Shown piece by piece: positions 39,819-55,700 of a stretch of 64,000 nucleotides of DNA; position 1 is the first letter of the stretch; each line of letters begins with the position of its first letter. A program made the translations under genes and the position numbers. The DNA is from Brugia malayi (Eukaryota > Nematoda > Chromadorea > Rhabditida > Onchocercidae). Under the pieces are notes generated by a model. The model was not told the DNA's origin, searched no databases, and was given only the letters and a program-made list of their open reading frames with translations. The stretch covers positions 13,159,721 to 13,223,720 of the forward strand of contig NW_025062479.1 of NCBI RefSeq assembly GCF_000002995.4, given 5' to 3'.

Positions 39819-42469
39819 ATGAAAAAAGCTATGGAATTGAATTTATTATTATTTATTAGCTATTATGTGATGTTATTACAGGTTAGTGATTTTTTTTTCA
39901 TTTATTTTATTTCAGAATTTTAGCAAAATTCCTGTTTAATAATTGTAACTCATCTTAATTAAATTAGACTTTCATTTCTAAAAATTTTTTTATCGTTTTA
40001 TTTTTGGTTAAAATAATTGTCGCAGTAATAACAATAAATCTCGCAAATATAAGATTCATCATTTAATATCAAAATGATTTTTCAATAGACATATATTAGA
40101 CTACGCAAAAATATTTCTATCATAGAAATAAATTCCGATTTTTATTACTTCATGATAATTAAATAATTGAAGTTTTAAAAAAAAATTTTTTTTTCTTAGC
40201 CATGAAAACAATGAAAAATTTTCAATTATTTAACTTTCTTTCTATGATATTTAAATTGAGCTTTTTTTAAAATATTGCAATTCCCATTTACAATTTCTAT
40301 TCATTTTTCTCTCAAACTATGCTTTATCCATTAATCAATTTTATTAGCTTTTAGAGTAAAAATGTAGATTATTTAGTGTTTGCATCAAAACAATTGTTTT
40401 TATTCCAAATAAAATCTAATCTAATTATCAAAATTTAAAATTATTTTGTCATGCCTCTTACATAAGCTATTAATCTAGTAATGTTAGAATTTATTAGAAA
40501 ATTAAGACAAAAAAAAACTTTCAGAGTTATGCATTATCCAACAAAATATTGAAAAGACATGAAATTTCAAGCCTTTCAAATACTGCCAAATTTAATGTTA
40601 GTTTTTATTTTTAAAACTTAACGTATTTTTGATTGCAAAACTTTGCTTTTTCCTCTCTTAGCATTCACATATATTTTATTTGTAAAGTCTAAATGTTATT
40701 AATAAAAGTGAAAATTTGTATTTAATTCATTTTACCAATTTAATCAGTAGTTATTTTTTTTGATGTGTGTGTAAAACTTAATAGTATTAAGATTTATAAT
40801 AAATTTTTCAGTAAGATTGTTTCTTGTAATTTTAATTTTACAAGTATTTGATTATGTTAATTTTGAATCAAATTTTCTTTTTTCTTAAAGGAAGTTGAAG
40901 GTAGCGGTATTCCACCACTATTGTCCGATAGGCAAAAAACTGGAGGTGCAAGTGTGGATGTAGAATGGGATGGATCAGGTATCAGTCCGGATGATGAGGA
41001 TGGCGATGTTGTGGAAGGTTCCGGAGCTCAGATTGGTTAGAATTTTCGTTTTTTTTTTTTTAAGGTATTATTTCAAACAATAAAATGAAATATTATTTCA
41101 ATAATAAAATAAATTTTTTTTTTTCATAATTAATAAAATCTTTGCTTATCTTAAAGTTTGACGAAATTATCCTTCTTTTTATCCTAAATTGAACTCATCG
41201 GATTAAAAAATAAGTCACTGACAGTTAATTTGCATATTACATCTTTTTTTTTCTATACAATTTTTCTTTCATTTTTTTTAATTTCACTTACTACAGTAAT
41301 TGTATTCTAAACTAATTAACTGTTTAATTAATTTCTATTTATACTAATAATATCATTTATTGTTAATTTATTCATTTCTATTTCTTTTAATCCAATAATT
41401 AATTCACAAAATAATAAGTGAAAATATAAATTTTTCATCCAAATATAAACGAAATTATTGTTTTTATCTGTTTATACTATTTTCTTTCACTTCTCCGTTA
41501 ATTTTATCAATTTTTTTCAACAACAATAATACTGTTTGTATAACCTATGCAATTAAAAAAAGACGGTCGATTATTTGATTATTTTTTATGAATGAAAAGA
41601 AAAGAGGAAAAATAATTCAAAAGTGAATGTGATGGATTCAAAAAGGACAGTGAAACAGATCGTTCATTTTATTCTTCTAATTTTTGTTTTCATTTTCATC
41701 TTTTCCTTTTTTTTCTTCCATTGATCCTTTTATGTGCCATCCTTTTATTTTTATTTTATATCTAATGCATTTTGATTAATGATAAAAATCTCATAAAGAG
41801 AAAGAACGAAAGGGGGAGAGAGGGAAGAAAGAAAGAGGGATGCGCAAATTGTCTGTATTATTTCCCTCCAAAATTTTTATCTTAATTATTTTATTATAGA
41901 TAAAAGGAAAACATGCTCTTTCTCTTTTTGATCTTTGAATTAATTGTTCTTTTCTTATCGTATGATGTAAATTAAAATGTAGGAAAACTTTTTGAGAAAG
42001 ATTTGTCAAGATAGGAACAATTCATTTAAAATTTCAAAATTCCAGCTTTTAGATTCATTTTGTTGTTTTGCATTTAAATTATTTAGTCAGCATATTAAAA
42101 AAGATTTAGTTTTGATATGAGATTATAAAATCAAAAATATTCTACATCTAAATGTTTCTATCATAAATAAAAATAGAATATGAATAAATATAAAAAAGCA
42201 AAAATAAAAGATTCTTATTTATTCTCTTATTTGTTTAAATTAATGCATTTTTTTTTATTTTTTTTGTTTCACAACTCAAATAAAATGAGTTAAAAAAATG
42301 TCTTAATAAATTTAAAATTGAAATGTAATACTTTTATGTACAAATTTGAGTACTTTACAGATGAAGATGACTCGGATGAAAATCTACGAGTAACTACTAG
42401 TGCTACATCAATTTATTCATTAAATACCACTCTAACAACTGCGCAATATTCTTCGGTAAATCAATATTC

Positions 42470-42507
<38 letters not shown>

Positions 42508-44209
42508 GCAATTTTTATATCATTTTCAAAAAAATTTAATTTTAAATTTAAACTTTCGAATCTTTAGCTTAATTCAAATTTTTAAAGACAATTTCTAAAC
42601 TTCAAATAACAATACTTCAATTAATGATTAAAAAATATATTAATTTGTGTTAATTTTTATAGTTTGACATTCATGAACTGGAAGTTGAATCAGATGAAGA
42701 GGATGTAGCAATTGAAGAGATACCAGCAACCACTGTAACAGTACAGTCTAGGATGACAACAACCAAAAGGCCATCATTACAACCATTAACGCCATTAATC
42801 ACCAAACAAACAGCGCCACCAACTGTATTCGATGACAAACAGAACATTCCATTTGATGCTTTGCTCAAACCTGGTGTCCTAGCTGGTAAGTTTATACTGT
42901 TGATAATTAAAAAAATAATAGAATAAGGAAATTAATTAATTACAATAATTTTTTTACAGCATCTCGTAATATATTTAATTTTTTTTTTATTCAACTTAAT
43001 CAAATATATCATTATTTTTCTTTAAATCATCATCTCCTGATTAATGATATTTGTTTGCTTTGTAGCTGAAGTAAACAATCCCAAAATATTCAATTAATAG
43101 TCTTAAAATACTAATTATTAGTCTCGTAATTACTAGACTTTTTGATGGGTCCTTAATTAGGCAGAAATTAAAATTAGATAGCATACATATATAATATGAA
43201 TGTATGTGCATGTATGTATGTATGTGTGTATGTGTGTGTGTGCATGTGTGTGTTAGAGTTTATCTATTTGTCGCTTTGCATATTCGCTATCCGTTATAAG
43301 TTGACAAGTTGTGTAGGGAATCGGGTCAACTCCCTATAATGATAGATGAATAGATAAATAGAATTGATTGGTTTATGTTGAAGTGTTTTCGGAAATGCAA
43401 AAGAAAGAGTAGAGAGAGAGAGAGAGAAAAATGAAATTAAATGAAAAAATGTCCGAAATGAGAAAAGTGATATTTAGAATGGTTTGATGGGTTATACACT
43501 GTAAAGACGGTTACAACAATTTATTTTGATTGTGACATTATTACTTTACGTTGTATAAATGAATAAACGAATTATAATAATATCAAAAAAAGGAGAAAGT
43601 AAGCTAATCTATGACTGTTAAAGTACATAGTTGAATATTCCCTCCCTCTCTCTTTCTCTATCATTTACAAAAGTACTTGTATGATAAAGAGAGAAGAGGG
43701 AAAAATTATTAATAATAATAAAATTATTAATTTGTCTCAGAATAACTTATAATAGAAGAAAAGGAGAAAAGAATTTACAAATAATAGCAAGAAAAAAAAA
43801 TTTCTTTTCAAAAAAATTCAAATTAATCTAAATTATCTCTTTCATTATGTTTTGACAAAAATTACGATTATTTACTCAAATGATGTTTCGATAAATTAAA
43901 TAATTCCACTTCAAGCTAGACTTCATTGAAATTCATTTTAAATTCTTAACTAAATTATTAAGTTTATTTTCAACAAAAAAAGGAAAGAAAAATGGATCAA
44001 AGAGAAAAGTATTATTTAGTTTATTTTGTTCAAACCCCATAAATAAGCAAATACTTTATTGGAAGAGATTATTCCTGGATGTTATTTTATTAGAGGATAA
44101 ATAAATTGTCTTTTCAACAAAAAAAAAAGAAAAGAAATGAGAAAAAAATTTTTCATTCTCACATTTCTCATGAAGTATACTGTAAAAGGAATCTTTCAAT
44201 CAGAGAAAG

Positions 44210-44247
<38 letters not shown>

Positions 44248-46828
44248 ATGTTGTAAAGCGGAAAAAAGAAAGATTAGGAAAAAAAAAGATGATGGGAAAA
44301 AGAAAATACCCGGAAAGATCACATTTTGATAGTATCAAAAAGAAAAAAAAAATGAGAGTAGCAGTTAAAAGGTTATTGTAAAGAAAGATAATAAAAAAAG
44401 AAAAAAAAAAAATTGTAAAATCACTGATTGTTTGTATTGAACTTGTAATTGCTTTTCTATAAATGATATACATTCTTTTGACGGTGATGACCTGTTGTTA
44501 TAACTGATGACCTTGATACCAATTTAACCATTAATCCTTATTTGATATTAAATATCCAAAATGGAAGAGGCATATAAGGTCAACTGTTTATGATTGATCA
44601 GTGACTGATGACACATTAATAATGCTAATTTTATTTTCAATTAAGTGCTATGCACATATATATATATATATATATATATAATATTTTTCATTTTCAAATT
44701 ATTCTTACTTTTTGATTTATTTTATTTTTGATTTTATTTTATATTTTACGATCAGATTGATCGATTAAATTGATTATTGTTTTGATAATTATTCTTTTTT
44801 AATAAATTTATCAAAATCTATTTATTTTATATTATCATTTTAACTCGCAAGGGATGCTTGCCAAATTTATTTAATTTTTTACAGAAAAGAAGGATTTAAT
44901 TATAAATTGTAATTATTAATTCTTTATCTTAAATTATTCACATAAATAGTTCATATATTAGATGCTATACCTTTTCATCTTCAAATGATGATAACAGGAA
45001 AATGAAAATGAATTCATTTGGAAATGACTGAATTGGATAATGAAAATGAAAGAAGAAAAAGGATTACTCTGACTACTCAATGACCATAAAAAATCTTTCC
45101 GTCCGCTCTTTTCTTTTTTTTTCCTTTCTTTAACAAAATTATGTGACATATCAAATCAGAAAAGGAAGCGCTTTACAACTTTCATCAATATGTCTTGAAA
45201 GTGACACATTTCCGATAAGAAATACAGAGAATTACATTTACAATTGCATTTTCTATGTTATGAAGAAAAAAAATGCATGAAAATGATATTGTAGAGATAA
45301 TTTATGATTTATCACGATTTGGTTGCCGAATTAGAGTTATCAATTATTGCATTACGTAAGATATTGAAAGAAATGGCGAATTTTGAGTTTAGTTTTGAAG
45401 AATAATTCAAATATTTTAAATGATGATAACGGATTATCTGTATTGCAGTTGAGAGAATTATAAATACCAAATTCAGTTTTGGTATTTATAAGTGATTAAA
45501 CAAAAAAAGAGAAAAAAGAAGCTGAATATAATGAAAGGATTAACCTAAGATTATTGAAAAGTGTTCTTTTTTTTGAAGGGTTTTTTATATGAATGCCAAA
45601 TAATTTAGAGATGAATATCGAAAAGCTTTTTTTTTTTTTAATTACATAACTAACTACGAAGAGTATGATTGTTATAATAATGTTTAATTACTAGTCAGTT
45701 ATTGTTTTTTTTTTTTGTTATTAATAAATTAATTACAGTTTAGCACATATGAATTAAAAAAATAAGAGAGATGTGGGCCGTTTGATTTGTATACATATAT
45801 GTGAGAGAGGCAGGAGAGGGAGAAAGAAAGAGAGAGATAAGGTTACATCTACTTCTAATTTTTTAATAAGAATTACTTTATAATTTTGCTTAGCAAATAA
45901 ATTACTAAATGAAAAAAGATTAATGCTATCGTATTTATTATTGATTATAATTACCCGTAGCTTTCTATTTATTATTGATTTTATTTACTCTTAACTTCCT
46001 GTTTATTATTGATATTATTTGCCTTTAGCTTTGTATTTATTATTGATTTTTATTCAACGGAAATGAATAGACCCATTTATTATTACTATAGTTAGGAAAT
46101 TGTTGATGATGGGAAGTGGTCATTTTAAAAGATGAAGGAAAACGAAAAGGATGAAGTGGAAAGCCTAATGATGGAATTGGTCCATAGGGGGGAGGGGAGG
46201 GGGAGAGAGAGTGAAGGCAAATCATTGAAGAAAGGGTTGAATGAAGGCTGTAAATTTTAGTTGTGATTCCTATTTGAAGATAAAATATAGGTAGAAATAA
46301 GGGAATGTATCATTAGTAATAATAATAAGAAAATTTAATCAATAATTATTTTTTTTTGAAAATAAAACCAAAGAAAATGTATAAAATAGAAATATATATA
46401 ATATTCAAATTAACATACTAATTACAATGTATAATTTATAAGCTTGTAGTAGCAGATATATTTAGTATATTAAAAAGTTTGATAATAATATTTAAAAATA
46501 ATTAATTGAAATAATTCATTTCATGTTAATTATTATAGATATAATGCTGAATAATTTTGAATAATTTTAAAAGCTAGAAAAAAGAAAAAAGGGAGGAAAT
46601 TTATTCGTAATTATTTTTTTCAATATAAAGAAAATAATTTTTTTTTTATTTTTAGCATTAATTGGTGGTATTGTTGTTGGTATTTTGGCAACAATTTTAT
46701 TGGTAATGTTTGTTGTTTATCGGATGCGAAAGAAGGATGAAGGTAGCTATGCATTGGATGAACCAAAACAACCACCGCAATATTCATATGCTTATCAAAA
46801 AGCACCAACAAAAGAATTTTATGCCTAA
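39819..46828 (+). CDS. sdn-1: Syndecan, heparan-sulfate proteoglycan core protein
   Basis: Five exons (39819-39881, 40891-41035, 42361-42455, 42663-42885, 46656-46828) join in frame to 232 residues. Exon 1 encodes a signal peptide ([20 protein letters not shown]). The ectodomain has three Ser-Gly glycosaminoglycan sites in acidic context: S26 (EGSGIPP), S50 ([12 protein letters not shown]) and S65 (EGSGAQ). A Thr/Pro-rich stalk follows. The last exon carries the helix (about 176-197, [20 protein letters not shown]), the basic C1 segment [14 protein letters not shown], a short Tyr/Pro variable segment and the C-terminal EFYA, the PDZ-binding tail diagnostic of syndecans. In worms the protein acts as a cell-surface co-receptor in axon and cell migration (family knowledge). 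In-frame TAA 39792-39794 upstream fixes the start; a second Met lies four codons in. At 232 residues it is shorter than the roughly 290-residue C. elegans protein (from memory). The last intron (3.77 kb) is the largest. Confidence 0.95.
43199..43254. repeat. TATG/TG microsatellite in the last syndecan intron
   Basis: Interrupted TATG and TGTG units, followed by a GC-richer 80-base segment with two overlapping inverted repeats (GTTGAC/GTCAAC and TAGGGA/TCCCTA). Confidence 0.85.
44212..44240. repeat. (GA)n run in a purine tract, syndecan intron
   Basis: About 14 GA units lie inside a longer purine-rich stretch (44.1-44.4 kb). Lys/Glu/Arg-rich frames here, and the Phe/Ser/Leu frame opposite, are composition artefacts. 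Confidence 0.9.
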
Positions 46829-46980
46829 TTACTATTACTTATTAAAAAAAGTTAATGTTTCTTTTTTTCTCCGTTTTAAAAGTTAAAATTCATTCGGTAA
46901 TGCTCGAAAATAATATAAACTCTTTCATATATTTCATTAAAACACTATCATTGTATATATTGCATTCTTGAAGATGGAAA

Positions 46981-47007
46981 AATAAAAATTACTTCATATT
47001 CAATAAA
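46981..47007 (+). terminator. Syndecan polyadenylation signals
   Basis: Two AATAAA motifs (46981-46986 and 47002-47007) lie 150-180 bases after the stop codon, giving a plausible short 3' UTR. The second runs directly into a genomic A-run. Confidence 0.5.
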
Positions 47008-47020
47008 AAAAAAAAATAGG

Positions 47021-52076
<5,056 letters not shown>

Positions 52077-52090
52077 AATGAGGAAGAAAA

Positions 52091-52414
52091 ATGAAGAAGC
52101 ATTCTTCATTTTCTCTTTGCTTACTTATACATATCTTCGAGATCTCACTGTTTTGTTTATTTAAGCTATTGCTAACTAATCGATATCTCTCGGATACATC
52201 GCGAATTCTCCGCGATAATATTAGAATTTCCCTTTCTTTATTAAATTCAAACTACGCATTGTGCAGTCATCCTTCCATTGTTTCACATCAATCGATAGCA
52301 TATGATGTTTATTATTTAAAATGTGATTCTGGTCGTAAAACATGTCCGTTGAACATGTGTGCTGGCAAAATTCGTATTATAATTGTGTTATCTTATGTAA
52401 AATTTGCTTCCTGA
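52091..52414 (+). CDS. Doubtful small hypothetical protein upstream of unc-45
   Basis: This uninterrupted 107-codon frame is one of the longest in the window not caused by a repeat. It begins 15 bases after an acceptor-like TTACACTTATAG (52076). It starts MKKHSSFSLCLLIHIFEISL, signal-peptide-like, then carries polar sequence with five further cysteines (CSHPS, KCDSGRKTCPLNMCAG). Codon use is not clearly coding, no homologue is recognised, and the segment may instead be 5' regulatory sequence for unc-45, whose ATG lies about 350 bases downstream. It also contains the inverted repeat ATCGCG/CGCGAT (52198-52216) and the p53-like site at 52338-52360. Confidence 0.2.
   Translation: MKKHSSFSLCLLIHIFEISLFCLFKLLLTNRYLSDTSRILRDNIRISLSLLNSNYALCSHPSIVSHQSIAYDVYYLKCDSGRKTCPLNMCAGKIRIIIVLSYVKFAS
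52338..52360. promoter_or_regulatory. p53-family-like response element
   Basis: Two half-sites of the RRRCWWGYYY consensus, AAACATGTCC (52338-52347, perfect) and GAACATGTGT (52351-52360, 9 of 10), are separated by three bases and lie about 400 bases upstream of the unc-45 ATG. The match is seen directly; binding by a CEP-1/p53-like factor is inference. Confidence 0.35.
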
Positions 52415-52726
52415 ATCTATATTGAATGCAATATTTCAGTAATTTCCCGAATTGTCTATACATTGTAAAACAGTTTCGATCAAAATTTTATAAATGAATC
52501 ATTTAAATTGTAGATATTTTGTTATGAATGTATGTAAAGTTCATTTTAAGTATTAATATCATATCAATGCTTGTATTAGCTTTTCAGTAAACAAATTCTA
52601 ACATTATTCTTTTGACTTATTGTGATCGCCTATCCTTTTGTTGTCATTAAAATATTGTTTCTGATATATTTTTACACTTCTTTATTTATAAATGATTTAA
52701 ATGGTTAAAAATTCAGTTTTATTATA

Positions 52727-52734
52727 ATTTATAG
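52727..52734 (+). promoter_or_regulatory. Putative spliced-leader acceptor for unc-45
   Basis: AATTTATAG ends at 52734, 26 bases upstream of the unc-45 ATG. No upstream exon with a compatible frame is apparent, so trans-splicing is the simplest reading, giving a short AT-rich leader (AACAACAAAAAAAGAAAA). Confidence 0.5.
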
Positions 52735-52760
52735 ATAGAAATAACAACAAAAAAAGAAAA

Positions 52761-55700
52761 ATGAATTCTGGTAGCATTGAAAGCGCTGAAAATTTAAAAG
52801 ATAGTGGTAATATTGCCTTTAAAAATGGTCAATTGAATGAAGCAATTGATTTTTATACGGAAGCATTAGCATTAAATCCGGAGAATGCGTTAAAATCAAC
52901 AATATATCGAAATCGAGCATTGGTACGTTTACGACTGGATGATTTTGAAGGTTGTGAAATGGATGCTACTCAAGGTAATTAATTACATTATTATTACATT
53001 AACATTGATTACTTAACTTTGTAGTAATTTTAGGAGAGCTTATTTTACTTTTGTATGATTGTTTCTCTAAAGAACTGAACTTCTTTCTTTGTTTAGTAAA
53101 ATTAATATTTCTTTTGCTTTTTTTTTTTCTTTTTTTTTTTTTTACTCCTTTGTAGCATTGGAATTTGATGGCGCTGATGCTAAAGCGCTTTTTAGACGAG
53201 CATTGGCACGTGAAAAGATGGAAAATTATAGTAGTGCTGTTATGGATGCTCGAAACGCACTAAGACTGGAACCTAAAAATAGGCAGTTATTTTATTTCAC
53301 TTAGATTACGGAGGAAAATTTAAGTTAAACAGTGATAAATGCATGTTTGTAATTATGTGAATTCATTAGACTGAGATTTCTGTGAACAGATTAGTCAGAA
53401 AAAATAAGTTTAAATATTCATTGATGAAGAATTGGTAGTATATAGTTTATATTAAGAAATACGTTCTAAATATGTTTTTGTAGCAGTGAAAAGATAATAA
53501 GATGAAACACTGAGTGAATATGTACAAATTTTGTGCATCTTTTTAAAATTATCAAATATGTGTTTATCAGATTGTGAAAAATTAATTAAAAATCATTTCT
53601 TCATTTTAAGTAGTATTATTGAAATGCTCCAACGAATATTGAAATTGAGTGAAGAGAAGAAAAAAACTGCAATGAGTATGGAAAATCGGGTGGATAATAT
53701 GAATAAGCTTGCATTTAGCGATGGCAATTTGGAACAGAGAGTCATTGTACGTGTTCATGTTTCTTTTTTATTCATTATTGATAGTTTATGGGTAATTTTA
53801 CAACAAATCGAAATCTAACTTAAAGATTGTAGATGAGTTTTAACCTTTGAAAATAATCTAATCAGAGGATTAGTTTGGAAAAATCTTGAATAACAAATAA
53901 AATGCTAAAAGTGATAAAGTCATTTTTAAGTATTAAAATAATTATGTTGAAGGCACTGAATAATTTATTGGTCTTATCACGAGAATCTGAAACAGCTGCA
54001 TCATGTGTTTGGAATGGTGGTAAAATTGTAGAAGCATTAGTGAAAATAATTGATGGCAATTTGACAAATGAAAGTATTGTGGTAGCAGCAGCTCGAGTTC
54101 TCGACGAATTGATGAAAAATAGCAATCGAGTATTCTCTTTTATATATTCACTGTTTTCTCAAAAGTTTTAAAATTTTTGATGTGCTTACTTCTGAAAGAT
54201 TTTAAGTGAGTTAATGCATAATAATTCAGTACATCTTTTTTTTTTCTTGATGTGAGATGCAACAAATTATTGCTAGCTATTTCTGGATATACATTCACAC
54301 TGAATTATTTATTTAAAGCTAAGATTTTAATAATTCCGATTTGTTACCGGATAGTTTTGCTTTAAAATTTCTGCTGTTTAAGGCAATATTTCTGGTGGGC
54401 AATTTGGGAATACGTCGAATATGTCGATTAATGGAAAAATGTGTCTACCCGCATTATCTTGATGCATGTGGTATTATCATTCAGCGTTTGTTCAATGCAT
54501 TAGCTAAAATGAATCAAGAAAAAGAAATAAAGCCAGATCCTGAAATTTGTGAAGGTAAATTTAACAACTTATGAACTTATTTCTAAAGACTACTATTTCA
54601 CTAGTAATTTTTCATTTACTCACCTTAAGTTTACATCTATTGGTATATTAACTGTTGACTTTTGATATCCTTTTAAATTCAAACTTTTTTAGCTAACAAA
54701 ATATACATAGTACGATTAATTTTGGAACTGGAAGAAATGCTAACTGATGTAAATGTAGCAGCACCACCACGTGATACGACTATTGATCTTTTGCTGAAAA
54801 ATTTGATGCATATGGATGGCGGATTACCGCGCGGTTGGAGTTGGAGATTTGTCGAAGATAGAGGTTAATTTCTGGACCGTTGTGCTATTCAGTTATGAAA
54901 TAATTCGGCAGCTGTATTGTGAATCATTGTTTAAAAGTGATCGCAGTATGTATGTAAAGTTTCTTTGTCAACTTATTTTAATATCAGAGAATTATGTACT
55001 TTGAAAGATAGTATTGACCAGATGATCCACTGATATTGATTTCAATAGGAAATAAGAATCACTAAGAAAGCATTAGAAAAATTCGTTTAAATTCATTTTA
55101 AATCAATATAAAGTGACCTTTTGCAACTCTCTATATATCTTTTAATTTGATATTCATAAAAAATGAAAAATTATGAAGTAATTTATAAGAATAAGGTTAA
55201 TTTTCATATCTGTAATAATGAATTTAACAGGTCTTCTCAAATTGATGCATGTTTCAACCCAAATACCGGAACAGTGTGAATATCCGGTTACTGCTGAAAC
55301 ACGGCAGCATTTGGCGGTTTGTTTGGCACGACTATATGATGATATGGTTTTTGACACACGACGACAAATTTTCAAAGAGAAGGTTGATACTTTCTTTAAG
55401 TAAGTAATTAAATCGTATTGCATCATTTTCTCTTACGTCTCTTACCTAAAGATCACATGAAACATAAAGGCAAGATTTTATGAAACGTAAAGTGTGAACA
55501 TAGCTAACTCATTAGAACGGAAATTATTTGTAGTAAAATTTTAATTATATTTTTGCTTTATATCGACCCAGAATTTTAATAATTGACGTTTTTTTGTTTT
55601 ATTATAAATAGTGGACATGCTATTTGTGTACTTTCCATCATTTTTCAGCAATCTACTTAATGATATCGCTGAACCCAAGGTGAAAGTGAAATTGGCTTGT

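Noticed and set aside
42671..42868. Minus-strand Ser/Gly/Val-rich 65-codon frame
   Set aside because: Antisense shadow of syndecan exon 4.
44106..44473. Lys/Glu/Arg frame and opposite Phe/Ser frame inside the syndecan intron
   Set aside because: GA-rich low complexity.
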